A DNA stretch of 64,000 bases from Paraburkholderia sp. IMGN_8 (GTDB lineage: Bacteria > Pseudomonadota > Gammaproteobacteria > Burkholderiales > Burkholderiaceae). The stretch is taken from the NCBI RefSeq assembly GCF_038050405.1, contig NZ_CP150901.1, positions 1,798,001-1,862,000 of the forward strand, given 5' to 3'. Within the stretch, counting starts at the first letter, position 1. Each line of letters opens with the position of its first letter. This document shows positions 1 through 9,448 of this stretch, piece after piece. The position numbers and the translations under genes are program-made. Below the pieces are notes generated by a model. That model was not told the origin of the DNA. It was given only the letters and a program-made list of their open reading frames with translations, and searched no databases.

Positions 1-1110
1 GTCGAAGCGCGCCAGATCATGGCGGTACCGACCATGTTCATGAACGGCGAAGTGTTCGGCCAGGGCCGCAGCGGCGTGAAGGAAATCCTCGCGAAGCTCG
101 ATACCAATACCGGTGCGCGTGCAGCGAAGGAACTGGAAAAGAAGCCGGTGTTCGATACGCTGATCGTCGGCGGCGGCCCTGCGGGCGCGGCGGCGGCGAT
201 TTACTCGGCACGCAAGGGTATTGCGACGGGTGTCGTGGCGGAACGCTTCGGCGGGCAGGTGCTCGATACGCTGGCGATCGAAAACTTCGTCTCCGTCACG
301 GAAACGGAAGGGCCGAAGTTCGCCACGGCGCTCGAACAGCACGTGAAGAGCTACGAAGTCGACATCATGGACGTGCAGCGCGCCGAAGCGCTGATCCCGG
401 GCCGCATCAACGAAGTGCGTCTGGCAAACGGCGCGGTGCTGAAGGCCAGGACCGTTATTCTGGCGACCGGTGCGCGCTGGCGCGAAATCAACGTGCCGGG
501 CGAGCGCGAGTATCGTAATCATGGCGTCGCGTACTGCCCGCATTGCGATGGTCCGCTGTTCAAGGGCAAGCGTGTCGCGGTGATCGGCGGCGGCAATTCG
601 GGCGTCGAAGCGGCCATCGATCTCGCGGGTATCGTGCGTGAGGTGACGCTGTTCGAATTCGGCGCACAACTGCGTGCCGACGAAGTGCTGCAACGCAAGC
701 TGCGCAGCCTCGCCAACGTGACGATCGTGACGCAGGCACAGACCACTGAAATCACCGGCGACGGCAAGAAGGTCAACGGTCTGGTTTACAAGGATCTGCG
801 TTCGGGCGAAACGAAGAACGTCGAACTTGAAGGCGTGTTCGTGCAGATCGGTCTCGTGCCGAACACCGAGTGGCTCAAGGGCACGGTGGAGTTGTCGAAG
901 CACGGCGAGATCGTCGTCGATGCACGTGGCGCGACTTCGGTGCCGGGCGTGTTCGCCGCCGGCGACGTGACGACGGTGCTGTTCAAGCAGATCGTGATCG
1001 CGGTAGGCGAGGGCGCGAAGGCATCGCTCAGCGCATTCGATCATTTGATCCGCAGCAGTGACGATGACGAAGTGGTCAGCGAGGCTGAAGCGGAACTGGC
1101 GGTTAGCTGA
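1..1110 (+). CDS. ahpF: alkyl hydroperoxide reductase subunit F (5' end outside window)
   Basis: This is the C-terminal 369 residues of the flavoprotein that passes electrons from NAD(P)H to the peroxiredoxin AhpC in the cytoplasm. The reading frame is open from base 1, so the N-terminal thioredoxin-like domain is mostly outside the window. Visible are the FAD-binding [10 protein letters not shown] motif, the redox-active CPHCDGP pair of the thioredoxin-reductase-like core, the NAD(P)-binding [10 protein letters not shown] motif, and a C-terminal FAAGDVTT segment. The family is about 520 residues, so roughly 150 are missing. Two hairpin terminators follow. Identity is firm; ahpC is expected upstream but is not seen here. 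Confidence 0.95.
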   Translation, partial: VEARQIMAVPTMFMNGEVFGQGRSGVKEILAKLDTNTGARAAKELEKKPVFDTLIVGGGPAGAAAAIYSARKGIATGVVAERFGGQVLDTLAIENFVSVTETEGPKFATALEQHVKSYEVDIMDVQRAEALIPGRINEVRLANGAVLKARTVILATGARWREINVPGEREYRNHGVAYCPHCDGPLFKGKRVAVIGGGNSGVEAAIDLAGIVREVTLFEFGAQLRADEVLQRKLRSLANVTIVTQAQTTEITGDGKKVNGLVYKDLRSGETKNVELEGVFVQIGLVPNTEWLKGTVELSKHGEIVVDARGATSVPGVFAAGDVTTVLFKQIVIAVGEGAKASLSAFDHLIRSSDDDEVVSEAEAELAVS

Positions 1111-1128
1111 TGTTGTTTCGGTAATGGA

Positions 1129-1161
1129 CGGCGGCCTTGGTGGGCCGCCGTTTTTGTTTTT
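1129..1161 (+). terminator. intrinsic terminator of ahpF
   Basis: A perfect 8-bp stem (CGGCGGCC / GGCCGCCG) with a 6-nt loop is followed directly by a T-rich run. It begins 18 bases after the ahpF stop codon. Confidence 0.85.
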
Positions 1162-1171
1162 GCTGCAACTG

Positions 1172-1200
1172 AGCCCGCCTTTGTGCGGGCTTTGTTTTTT
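1172..1200 (+). terminator. second, tandem intrinsic terminator after ahpF
   Basis: A 7-bp stem (AGCCCGC / GCGGGCT) with a 6-nt loop is followed by a T-rich tract. It sits about 10 bases after the first terminator, which suggests strong insulation of the downstream region from ahpF transcription. Confidence 0.75.
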
Positions 1201-1363
1201 GCCTGTCCGGGCTACTTCATATCCGGTCAATGCTCGATAGGACAAGTCCGATTTGACACGAAGCGTTGTATATGGCTCAAGAGTGACGATAAGTTTGAGC
1301 CTGTCCGATTCATCTGGCGCTAGTTTACCGGTCCTCACAAAGTAGCATACCGAATGAGACCAG

Positions 1364-2390
1364 ATGAACAGGAACAACTACCGGCTGGTGTACAGCCGAC
1401 CGAGAGGAATGCTTGTAGCCGTCGAGGAAACCGCCACGGCGGCGGGCAAGGCAGCAGGACAGACCCGCACGCGCGGCACAACACGTTGCACAGCGTTTTT
1501 CACGCTCCGGCAGATCGCATTCGCCGCGCTTGCGCTGCTCGGCGCACTGCCGACGTTCTCCGGTGCGCAGATCGTTGCAGGCGGAACGCACGCACCGTCC
1601 GTAGTCCAGACTCAAAACGGTCTTGACCAGGTCAACATCAACCGGCCCACAGGCGGGTCAGGCGTTTCCGTCAATACCTATACACGCAGGCGGCGCCGGC
1701 CGATATCAACGTCACCGGCAGCGCGATCAGTCTCGACAAGGGAGCGGCGACGCTGGCGGCAGCGGGCAATGTCAACATCGGTGCGGCGACGGAAACGCAT
1801 GTCGATAATTCGCAGGAATCTGGCGTCACGAACAACGCAAGCACGATTGGCTCGCTGAACGGTAACCTTTCGATTCAGGCAGGCAACAACCTGCATGTCA
1901 CGGGCAGCGACCTGATTGCGGCGCAGAACATCACGGGCACGGGCGCGAACGTCGTCATTGACGCGGCGACCGACACCGCGTCCCGCTCGCAGACGCAAAC
2001 CTCGCATACCAGCGGGCTGTCGATCGGGCTTTCCGGTTCGGTGGGCGATGCGATCAACAATGCCTACTCGCAAGGCCAGGCTGTCAGCCACTCTGCGAAT
2101 AGCGGCAATGATCGCGCGGCGGCTCTGCATGCGATTGCAGCGGCGGGCAATGCAGCCATGACCGTGGCCGGTGTGACCGGGGGCGCGCTCATGAAGAACC
2201 CGAGTATTGGCGTACAGGTCAGCATCGGGTCAAGTAGCAGCCGCAGTGATTCAGGCGAAAGTCAGACGACAAACCGGGGTTCGAATGTGACTGCCGGCGG
2301 AACCACGGCTTTTGTAGCAACCGGAGACGGCACGCCTGGCAGTGGCAAACTGACCGCGACGCTGACGTTCTGCAAGTGCGCTGCAACAAA
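1364..2390 (+). pseudogene. remnant of a CdiA/FhaB-type two-partner-secretion exoprotein
   Basis: From the ATG at 1364 the translation starts like an extended signal peptide region (MNRNNYRLVYSRPRGMLVAV), followed by a hydrophobic signal segment and the first residues of a TPS domain (DQVNINRPTGGSGVSVNTYT). At about 1680 homology jumps to another frame and reads like a filamentous haemagglutinin FHA-2 repeat (GNLSIQAGNNLHVTGSDL) and then the AAGNAAMTVAGVTGG region. Intact proteins of this family exceed 2,000 residues, so a large internal deletion plus a frame change has joined the two ends. Family resemblance after about 2390 is lost. No partner transporter gene or immunity gene is seen. Confidence 0.75.
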
Positions 2391-2605
2391 CCTCCAAACA
2401 CCCGTTTCATTCACCCGCTCGAAGCACACCCCGCACGCCCCGTCGACGGCCCCTTCGTTTGGAGCCGCGCACCTGGGCCCATTCCTTGGCTAATCCGGCC
2501 GCCAGCCATATAAATCTGTGAGTCGGACAAAGTCCTGCTGACCCGCATGCCGGCTGGCAAGCCGACGCTCGCGGACACAGGGCGACATAAAACAAGGAGG
2601 GAGAC

Positions 2606-3760
2606 ATGGCAACATCGCAAGCGGTCCCCGCGCGGTGGGTCGACGGCAAACGCTATCTATGGCTGCTCGGCGCGCTGACCATCACCTTGCCGTTGCACGC
2701 CGCCAATCTGGCGTTGCAGACCGGCTGGCATATCTTCTGGTGGTTCGGGCCGATTTTCGTGTTCGGCATCATCCCGGTACTCGACTATCTGATCGGCGAC
2801 GATCCGGGCAATCCGCCCGACGACGTCGTCGCCACGCTCGAAAAAGAGCGCTATTACCGCCGCATCGTCTATCTCGCCACCTTCATCGAATACGTGTCCT
2901 TCTTCGGCGCGGCGTGGATCGTCGGCACGCACGCGCTAGCGTGGTACGACTATCTTGGCTTCGCGCTCTCGCTAGGCGCGGCGACCGGCGTGTCGATCAA
3001 CACCGCGCACGAACTGGGTCACAAGACCGACCGGTTCGAGCGATGGCTCGCGAAGATCACGCTCGCGCCCGTCGCTTACGGGCATTTCTTCGTCGAACAC
3101 AATCGCGGTCATCATGTACGCGTGGCGACGCCGCCCGATCCGGCCAGCGCACGCTATGGCGAGTCGTTCTGGGCCTTTCTGCCGCGTACGGTATTCGGCA
3201 GCATCGCATCGGCATGGCGCCTCGAGAAGCACCGGCTCGAACGCCTCGGCAAATCGCCGTGGACGTGGCGCAATGAAGTACTGCATTCATGGGCCATGAC
3301 CGTCGTGCTGTGGGGCGCGATAATCGCGGTGTTCGGCAAAACGGTGATTCCGTTCCTGCTGATTCAGGCGGCGTACGGCGCGTCTTTGCTCGAAGTGGTC
3401 AATTATCTTGAACACTATGGGCTCGGCCGCAAACAGCTTGCGAGCGGCCGTTATGAGCGCTGTCAGCCGCAGCACTCGTGGAACAGCAATCGTATCGTGA
3501 CGAATCTGTTCCTTTATCAGTTGCAGCGTCACGCCGATCATCATGCGAATCCGACGCGCTCGTTTCAGGCGCTGCGCCATTTCGACGGTGCGCCGCAATT
3601 GCCATCCGGTTACGCGACGATGATCATGTTCGCGTATGTGCCGCCGCTCTGGTTCCGTGTGATGAACCCGCGTGTGGTCGCGCACTATCAAGGCAATATG
3701 ACGCAGTCGAATATCCGGCCGGCGATCCGCGAGCGCGTGTTGGCGCAGTTTGCCGGCTAG
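2606..3760 (+). CDS. alkB: alkane 1-monooxygenase, AlkB family
   Basis: This is a 384-residue inner-membrane di-iron enzyme expected to hydroxylate the terminal carbon of medium-chain alkanes, with electrons from rubredoxin. The histidine boxes typical of the AlkB/desaturase fold are all visible: HELGHK near residue 135, EHNRGHH near 165, NYLEHYGL near 265 and LQRHADHHANP near 306. Several hydrophobic membrane segments precede and separate them. A strong ribosome site (GGAGGG, 2597-2602) fixes the ATG. No rubredoxin or rubredoxin reductase is next to it, so electron partners must be encoded elsewhere. The gene stands alone and ends at a strong terminator. Confidence 0.92.
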   Translation: MATSQAVPARWVDGKRYLWLLGALTITLPLHAANLALQTGWHIFWWFGPIFVFGIIPVLDYLIGDDPGNPPDDVVATLEKERYYRRIVYLATFIEYVSFFGAAWIVGTHALAWYDYLGFALSLGAATGVSINTAHELGHKTDRFERWLAKITLAPVAYGHFFVEHNRGHHVRVATPPDPASARYGESFWAFLPRTVFGSIASAWRLEKHRLERLGKSPWTWRNEVLHSWAMTVVLWGAIIAVFGKTVIPFLLIQAAYGASLLEVVNYLEHYGLGRKQLASGRYERCQPQHSWNSNRIVTNLFLYQLQRHADHHANPTRSFQALRHFDGAPQLPSGYATMIMFAYVPPLWFRVMNPRVVAHYQGNMTQSNIRPAIRERVLAQFAG

Positions 3761-3784
3761 CGCGGACTTACCTGTAATGAGACA

Positions 3785-3816
3785 CGCCGCCCGGTTATAC
3801 CGGGCGGCGTTTCTTT
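3785..3816 (+). terminator. intrinsic terminator of alkB
   Basis: A perfect 10-bp GC-rich stem (CGCCGCCCGG / CCGGGCGGCG) with a 5-nt loop (TTATA) is followed by a T-rich tract. It lies just after alkB and before the convergent pirin gene, so it may act on both. Confidence 0.85.
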
Positions 3817-3858
3817 ATCAAGCACTAACGGGCAAGCTCACCGCCGGTCGACGTCATA

Positions 3859-4584
3859 TTAAGACCACAACTCCGACATCTCGATGTTACGCAGATCGAA
3901 CACCAGCACTTCAGCGTCGTGACCTTGCGTGAAGGTCAGCGCTTCTTCACCGCGGACCCGCGCACCGTCGCCTTCGCCGAGTTCGACACCGTTCACCGTC
4001 ACGCTGCCGCGTGCAACATGCACGTAAGCGTAGCGATTGCTGGCGAGTTCGAGGCGGGCAGTTTCGTCACCGTCGAAAAGACCGGCATATACGCGCGCAT
4101 CCTGTTGCAGCACCAGCGACTCATTCGCGCCGTCCGGCGAGATCACGAGGCGCAGCTTGCCGCGCTTTTCTTCCGCGCTGAAGTGGCTTTGCTGATAACG
4201 CGGCGGCGTGCCTTTTTGTGCGGGTGCAATCCAGATCTGCATGAAATGCACGGGATCGTTTTTCGAATGGTTGTATTCGCTATGCGCGACGCCGGTGCCT
4301 GCGCTCATCAACTGGATGTCGCCAGGCACGATCACCGAGCCGGTGCCCATCGTGTCCTTGTGTTCCAGTGCGCCCTCCAGCACGTACGAGAAGATCTCCA
4401 TGTCGCGATGCGGGTGCTTGCCGAAGCCTTGCGCCGGCGCGACGCGGTCGTCGTTGATCACGAGCAGGTCTGAGAAGCCGTTCTGCTTCGGGTCGTGATA
4501 GTTCGCGAAGGAAAACGTATGACGCGAACTGAGCCAGCCGTGCTCCGCGCGGCCGCGTTGATTGGCGTGTCTGATTTCGAGCAT
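3859..4584 (-). CDS. pirin-family bicupin protein (YhhW-like)
   Basis: This 241-residue protein is of the YhhW/quercetin 2,3-dioxygenase-like pirin type, a two-domain cupin binding one metal in the N-terminal barrel. Visible are the metal-site motifs GKHPHRDMEIFSYVLEG (near residues 55-72) and GTGVAHSEYN (near 97-106), which supply the His/His/His/Glu ligands. An AAGGAG ribosome site lies just upstream of the ATG. The cellular substrate is not known. It is divergent from a LysR regulator at 4716, which is the usual arrangement for a LysR controlling its neighbour. Confidence 0.88.
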   Translation of the reverse strand: MLEIRHANQRGRAEHGWLSSRHTFSFANYHDPKQNGFSDLLVINDDRVAPAQGFGKHPHRDMEIFSYVLEGALEHKDTMGTGSVIVPGDIQLMSAGTGVAHSEYNHSKNDPVHFMQIWIAPAQKGTPPRYQQSHFSAEEKRGKLRLVISPDGANESLVLQQDARVYAGLFDGDETARLELASNRYAYVHVARGSVTVNGVELGEGDGARVRGEEALTFTQGHDAEVLVFDLRNIEMSELWS

Positions 4585-4715
4585 CGTATTTCTCCTTGGT
4601 TTGTGCGATCCGGCCAGATGTTTGTCCGCGATCCATGAACGACAGTTTAGGTCAATCAGGGCGTATATAATCGCCTCTAAATCGGAAACACTGTCTCTTT
4701 CAGGTAGACAATTCC

Positions 4716-5606
4716 ATGCAACTCGACGACATGCGGATCTTCGTCGCGACGGTCGACGCTCATAACTTCACCGCTGCGGCCAAGCGGCTGTCACTGTCGA
4801 AACAGTTCGTCAGCCGGCGCGTGATGGCGCTGGAGGAGGCGCTCGGCGTGCAGTTGCTGATCCGCAATACGCGCAAGCTCGCCGTTACCGAACTGGGCCA
4901 GGAGTTTTATGAGCGCGCGCGGCGCATTCTCGGCGAGGTGGAGGATGCGGAGCAGGCTATGTCGCTGCGGCGCGCCGGGCCGCGCGGTTTGTTGCGGGTC
5001 AGCGCGCCGATGTCGTTCGGGATGATGCATCTGTCGCCGCTTGTGGCGATGTTTCTGCGCAAGCATGGAGATGTGCGATTCGATATGGAGCTGAGCGATC
5101 GCACTGTCGACGTGGTGGGCGAGGGTTTCGATATGGCGATCCGGATCGGCGCGTTGCCGGACTCGACGCTGATCGCGCAGAGGCTCGCCGACGTGCAGAT
5201 GGTGGCGTGTTGCAGTCCTGCTTATGTGCGTCGGCGCGGGGCGCCTGGGGTGCCTGCTGATCTGGAGCGGCATTCCTGCTTGCTGTATGGACACGGTGGG
5301 GTGGTGAGCTGGGAGTTCGTTGTCGGCGGCGCGGTTAAGAGTTTTGACGTGCAGGGGCCGTTGCGGGCGAATAATGGGGATTTGATTCGCGATGCGGCCG
5401 TGGCTGGGTTGGGGATTGTTCGGCTTCCTGATTTTATTGTTGCCGATGCTATTCGGCGCGGTCAGTTGGTGACCGTGTTGGATGAGTTTTTGCCCCGGGC
5501 GGCGACGGTTTATGCTGTCTATCCGCAGCATCGGCAGAGCTCAGTCACCATTCGGGTTTTTGTTGCTTTTCTGCGGGAGCAGTTGGGGAAGGTTTTGGTT
5601 TCTTGA
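4716..5606 (+). CDS. LysR-type transcriptional regulator (beside pirin)
   Basis: A 296-residue LysR regulator. The N-terminal winged helix-turn-helix is clear (MQLDDMRIFVATVDAHNFTA then AAKRLSLSKQFVSRRVMALE), followed by an effector-binding domain with the substrate-binding-protein fold. The subgroup resembles LysR members that commonly regulate a divergently transcribed oxidoreductase-type gene. The 131-bp gap to the pirin gene would hold the shared operators. The 3' end has unusually loose codon use (many GTT, TTG and GGG codons) compared with its start. The effector cannot be told from the sequence. Confidence 0.88.
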   Translation: MQLDDMRIFVATVDAHNFTAAAKRLSLSKQFVSRRVMALEEALGVQLLIRNTRKLAVTELGQEFYERARRILGEVEDAEQAMSLRRAGPRGLLRVSAPMSFGMMHLSPLVAMFLRKHGDVRFDMELSDRTVDVVGEGFDMAIRIGALPDSTLIAQRLADVQMVACCSPAYVRRRGAPGVPADLERHSCLLYGHGGVVSWEFVVGGAVKSFDVQGPLRANNGDLIRDAAVAGLGIVRLPDFIVADAIRRGQLVTVLDEFLPRAATVYAVYPQHRQSSVTIRVFVAFLREQLGKVLVS

Positions 5607-5623
5607 GTTTTTTCCGTGGAGCG

Positions 5624-5680
5624 TTGTTATTCTTCCGGCGGCGCTGCGCGCGCCGACGCGGTACTTCTCAACATCGTTCG
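5624..5680. repeat. fragment of a dispersed intergenic repeat
   Basis: The CTTCCGGCGGCGCTGCGCGC core followed by GGTACTTCTCAACA matches one end of the 240-bp repeat arms at 8903-9142 and 9449-9690. Only about 50 bp are present, between convergent lysR and acdS. Confidence 0.7.
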
Positions 5681-5711
5681 CTTTGCGCCGCCGCTTGCGG
5701 CGGCTCCCTGT

Positions 5712-6728
5712 TTATCCGTTCCGGAAAATGAAGCTATAGGCATTCAGCGCCGGTACGCCGCCCAAGTGGGCGTACAGCACGCGTGAACCGTCCGGAAATT
5801 CGCCCTTGCGTACCTTGTCGATCATGCCGTGCATCGATTTACCCTCGTACACAGGATCGGTCAGCACCCCCTCGAGGCGCGCGCACAAACGGATTGCCTC
5901 TAGCGTGCCTTCGTTCGGCAAACCGTACTCCGGGCCGCCGTAGCGTTCGTCCAATACCACGTCCTTCTCCGTGATGTCGCGTCCGAGCTCGACTTTTTCT
6001 GCCGTCTGTTTTGCGATGCGCGTGATTTGCTCGCGCGTCTGCGCGGGTTTCGCGGAGGCGTCGATGCCGATCACGCGTTCGGCCCGGCCGTCCGCAGCGA
6101 AACCGACCACCATGCCGGCCTGTGTGCTCCCCGTCACCGAACACACGACGATGTAGTCGAACTTGAAACCAAGCTCGGCTTCCTGCTGACGTACTTCTTC
6201 CGCAAAGCCGACGAAACCGAGGCCGCCGAGAGGATGGTCGGAGCAGCCTGCCGGAATCGCGTACGGTTTGCCGCCGGCAGCGCGCACGCTTTCCAATGCA
6301 TCTTCCCAGCTCTTGCGAAAGCCAATGTCGAAGCCGTCGGCGACCAGCCGCACGTCGGCGCCCAGAATGCGCGACATCTGAATGTTGCCGACACGATCGT
6401 ATACAGCGTCCGAATAGTTGACCCAGTTCTCCTGCACCAGCACACACTTCATTCCCAGATGCGCCGCGACCGCCGCCACCTGGCGGGTCTGGTTCGACTG
6501 GATCCCGCCAATCGATACCAGCGTGTCGCAACCCTGCGCCAACGCCTCGGGAATCAGATATTCGAGCTTGCGTGTCTTGTTGCCGCCAAACGCAAAGCCG
6601 CTGTTGCAGTCCTCGCGTTTCGCATACAGATGCACCTTGCCGCCAAGGTGATCGCTCAAACGCTTCAGCGGCTGGATCGGCGTCGGCCCAAAAGTCAGCG
6701 GATAGCGAGGGAATCGTTGCAGGTTCAT
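5712..6728 (-). CDS. acdS: 1-aminocyclopropane-1-carboxylate (ACC) deaminase
   Basis: A 338-residue PLP enzyme that splits ACC, the plant ethylene precursor, into ammonia and 2-oxobutyrate. In plant-associated bacteria it lowers plant ethylene. The length matches the family exactly if translation starts at the ATG at 6728 ([19 protein letters not shown]). The PLP lysine lies in [12 protein letters not shown] (near residue 51), the nucleophilic serine in [14 protein letters not shown] (near 78), and family hallmarks such as [20 protein letters not shown] are present. It is divergent from the Lrp-type regulator gene acdR, the known arrangement for regulated acdS genes. It separates clearly from the related D-cysteine desulfhydrase family. 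Confidence 0.95.
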   Translation of the reverse strand: MNLQRFPRYPLTFGPTPIQPLKRLSDHLGGKVHLYAKREDCNSGFAFGGNKTRKLEYLIPEALAQGCDTLVSIGGIQSNQTRQVAAVAAHLGMKCVLVQENWVNYSDAVYDRVGNIQMSRILGADVRLVADGFDIGFRKSWEDALESVRAAGGKPYAIPAGCSDHPLGGLGFVGFAEEVRQQEAELGFKFDYIVVCSVTGSTQAGMVVGFAADGRAERVIGIDASAKPAQTREQITRIAKQTAEKVELGRDITEKDVVLDERYGGPEYGLPNEGTLEAIRLCARLEGVLTDPVYEGKSMHGMIDKVRKGEFPDGSRVLYAHLGGVPALNAYSFIFRNG

Positions 6729-6886
6729 GGCAGCTCCGGTTGTAGGTTTGACGCGGACAGCAAGCCTCCGCGTTAAACACATGGTAGGGAAAAGCGCTCG
6801 AAATGAGCTTGCAAAAAAATTTTGCCAGGCCTACTTTAAAGACTTGAAAATCTTGAATGACGTAATAAAACGTCGTATATAAACTC

Positions 6887-7396
6887 ATGAGCGCAACAAA
6901 AATTCGTAAGATGTCAACGGCCGAAACCGATCCGCTTCAGGCGCTCGATCGTATCGACCGCGCGATCCTGCGCCAGCTGCAAACCGATGCATCGATTTCG
7001 AACGTCGCGCTCGCGGCTAAGGTAAAGCTGAGCGCGCCGGCTTGTTTGCGGCGCGTCGAGCGGTTGAAGGAGGCGGGGCTGATTCGCGGCGTTGTCGCGT
7101 TGATCGATCCGAAGGCTGCGGGGGCGGGGATGCTGGTGATCATCGGCGTGGTGCTGGATCGCTCCACGCCCGAGTCGTTCGCGGACTTCGAGAAAGCCGC
7201 GCAGAAGGTGCCGGGCTGTATGGAATGTCACGTCGTCACCGGCGAGTTCGACTACTTCATGACGATCCGCACACGCGATAGCGACAGCTTCAATCGCCTG
7301 CACGCGGAGCAGTTGCTGTATCTGCCGGGCGTGCGCCAGATCCGCTCTTTCATGGTGCTCAAGGAGATCCTGTCGACCACTAAATTTCCGCTGTAA
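6887..7396 (+). CDS. acdR: Lrp/AsnC-family regulator of ACC deaminase
   Basis: A 169-residue Lrp/AsnC regulator divergent from acdS. The N-terminal helix-turn-helix (LDRIDRAILRQLQTDASISN then SAPACLRRVERLKEAGLIRG) is followed by the RAM ligand-binding domain with the typical VTGEFDYFMTIRTRD segment. In pseudomonads AcdR activates acdS in response to ACC, with binding sites in the shared intergenic region. The 158-bp gap at 6729-6886 is AT-rich and is where such sites are expected. Start choice is uncertain: ATGs at 6887 and 6911 are both in frame. Confidence 0.9.
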   Translation: MSATKIRKMSTAETDPLQALDRIDRAILRQLQTDASISNVALAAKVKLSAPACLRRVERLKEAGLIRGVVALIDPKAAGAGMLVIIGVVLDRSTPESFADFEKAAQKVPGCMECHVVTGEFDYFMTIRTRDSDSFNRLHAEQLLYLPGVRQIRSFMVLKEILSTTKFPL

Positions 7397-7532
7397 CTGC
7401 CGCCGTCAAGCGAAAAGACGCGCATGCTGTCATAAAAGCCGCGTCCGGCCGACTAAGCATCGAGACCACTCGCGGGAGGCGCCGGAGGCGCTGGAACGGG
7501 GTGAATGGCACGGACTTTGCGGGGCGATCATC

Positions 7533-8036
7533 ATGGTTTGCAGCAGACGGATATTCTTCAGGTTAATCGGCGCGGCATCGCTTGCCGGCGGCACATCGGC
7601 GTGGCGGACGGCGCTCGCCGCGGAAACAAATGCGGCGGCCGCGTACGAGGTCACGCACAGCGACGCCGAGTGGCACAAGCTGCTCACCGACGCGCAGTAC
7701 AAGGTTCTGCGCGAAGCCGGTACGGAGCGGCCCTTTAGCAGCCCGCTAAACAACGAGCACCGCGCCGGCACGTTTGCATGCGCCGGCTGCAAACTGCCGC
7801 TGTTTTCATCGAAGACCAAGTTCGACAGCGGCACTGGCTGGCCGAGTTTCTGGCAGCCGCTGGATCATGCCGTCATCACGCGCTCCGACAAGTCGTTCGG
7901 CATGACGCGCGATGAAGTGTTGTGCCGGCGTTGTGGCGGCCACCTGGGCCATGTCTTCGACGATGGACCGAAGCCTACCGGCCTGCGTTATTGCATGAAC
8001 GGCCAGGCACTGGTCTTCACGCCGGTGGCGGCATGA
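7533..8036 (+). CDS. msrB: peptide-methionine (R)-S-oxide reductase, exported
   Basis: A 167-residue MsrB reducing the R-epimer of methionine sulfoxide. A twin-arginine-like leader (SRRIFFRLIGAASLAGG) with an alanine-rich cleavage region ends near residue 32, so the enzyme is probably periplasmic. The two zinc-binding CxxC pairs (CAGC and CRRC), the substrate motif SGTGWPSFWQP and the catalytic cysteine in RYCMN (near residue 153) are all present. It is followed 44 bp later by msrA with its own export signal, so the two probably form an operon repairing envelope proteins. Confidence 0.93.
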   Translation: MVCSRRIFFRLIGAASLAGGTSAWRTALAAETNAAAAYEVTHSDAEWHKLLTDAQYKVLREAGTERPFSSPLNNEHRAGTFACAGCKLPLFSSKTKFDSGTGWPSFWQPLDHAVITRSDKSFGMTRDEVLCRRCGGHLGHVFDDGPKPTGLRYCMNGQALVFTPVAA

Positions 8037-8080
8037 GCAGGCATCGCGCGGGGCGCGCCTATCCAATCAGGACGAACATC

Positions 8081-8830
8081 ATGAGCATCGGAAAACGCAT
8101 CATTGGCAAACCGGCCCGCTCGCGCGTGGCGGCCATCACGCTTTCGCTGGGACTGTGCGCGGCGGCGCTGCTGGGGACACAGCGTGTGGCGTTCTCGTCG
8201 GAGGCCGCGGTCGTGATCGCACCGCCCGCGCTCGACGAGCCGATCTCCGCCGCCACGGCGCACGAGGAGACTGCCGTGTTCGCCGGCGGTTGCTTCTGGG
8301 GCGTGCAGGGTGTGTTCCAGCACGTGCGTGGCGTCACGAAGGCCGTGTCGGGTTATTCCGGCGGCCAGCGCGATACTGCGCAGTATGAAACCGTCAGCGG
8401 CGGTGAGACCGGCCATGCCGAGTCCGTTCAGGTCACATTCGACCCCACCAAGGTTACCTATGGGCAGTTGCTGCACGTGTATTTTTCGGTGATTCAGGAC
8501 CCGACCGAGCTGAATCGTCAGGGGCCCGATAGCGGCACGCAATATCGTTCCGCGGTGTTCCCGCTTAACGATATGCAACGGCGCGTCGCGCAAAGCTATA
8601 TCGCGCAACTCGACAAGGCGCGTGTTTTTCCTGCGCCGATCGTCACGAAGACGGAGCCGTTCAAGGGGTTCTATCCGGCTGAGTCGTATCACCAGAACTA
8701 CCTGACGATGCATCCGAATTCCGCGTATATCGCGATTAATGATATGCCTAAGGTCGCTAATCTGAAGCGCCTGTTTCCGGCGCTGTATCGGGATAAGCCA
8801 GTGCTGGTGGAGGCCGCGCAGTCGCAGTAG
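8081..8830 (+). CDS. msrA: peptide-methionine (S)-S-oxide reductase, exported
   Basis: A 249-residue MsrA for the S-epimer of methionine sulfoxide. The start at 8081 gives a positively charged N-terminus (MSIGKRIIGKPARSR), a hydrophobic core (ITLSLGLCAAALLG) and a short linker, i.e. a signal peptide or membrane anchor. The catalytic core begins at AVFAGGCFWGVQGVF with the nucleophilic Cys near residue 71. The family motifs GYSGG, YETVSGGETGHAE, PTELNRQGPD and YHQNYL follow. Together with msrB upstream it covers both sulfoxide stereoisomers. Confidence 0.93.
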   Translation: MSIGKRIIGKPARSRVAAITLSLGLCAAALLGTQRVAFSSEAAVVIAPPALDEPISAATAHEETAVFAGGCFWGVQGVFQHVRGVTKAVSGYSGGQRDTAQYETVSGGETGHAESVQVTFDPTKVTYGQLLHVYFSVIQDPTELNRQGPDSGTQYRSAVFPLNDMQRRVAQSYIAQLDKARVFPAPIVTKTEPFKGFYPAESYHQNYLTMHPNSAYIAINDMPKVANLKRLFPALYRDKPVLVEAAQSQ

Positions 8831-8902
8831 TAGTTACCTACGGGGTTGGTCTTTGGGTTTTTTGCCTTTGGCGGCGGCATTGGTGGTTGTGCCTGCGGTG
8901 TT

Positions 8903-9142
8903 GGCCTTTCCTTGATTTGTTAGTGGTCTATTAGCGTCGCCCCTGTGCGGGGCAGGCACTTACTTTCTTTGCCGCCGCAAAGAAAGTAAGCAAAGAAAGC
9001 GGCTTCACACCGCTAGCTCTTAAGCGGGTCCCCTGGCTTGGAGGAGGTAGTGGAGCATCTGGAATCGGTGTTCTCGCGCACTCCGCGTGAGTGACAAGGC
9101 AGTCATACTTCCGGCGGCGCTGCGCGCGCCGCAGCGGTACTT
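8903..9142. repeat. dispersed repeat, left arm of a large inverted pair
   Basis: This 240-bp unit runs from GGCCTTTCCTTGATTTG to AGCGGTACTTC and is nearly the exact reverse complement of 9449-9690. It contains nested short palindromes (CCCCTGTGCGGGG and an AAAGAAAGTAAG/CTTACTTTCTTT stem). Copies or parts recur at about 5624, 49173, 53407, 53715, 55147 and 60735. No convincing coding sequence is seen in it. Confidence 0.85.
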
Positions 9143-9448
9143 CTCAACACCGATGGTGCGTAAGCGCTTCCTGCGTCATTCTTCCCGCCTCGCACTGCGT
9201 GCTCGCCGGAATGGTCTGCACGGGAAACCAGTGGGTTCGTTTGTGCGCGGTGGGAGCCATCGGCTTCGCCTCGGCGAGGCGCTGAATTATGCAGGTGCGA
9301 CCCACCGCGCCGGGCCAAACGAAGATGCTGAAACCGGCTGGCGATTTGATGAAGTACCGCCGCGAGTTACGCTAGCGCAGCAAAGGCAAGCCGCTACGAT
9401 TGAATAACCGCAGGCACTGGAAGTGCCCGATGGACCGGATGGTTTTCT

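Noticed and set aside
9087..9407. ORFs of 60-106 codons inside the dispersed repeat
   Set aside because: They lie in repeat DNA, occur on both strands, lack ribosome sites and have low-complexity basic translations. The frame is not kept between repeat copies.
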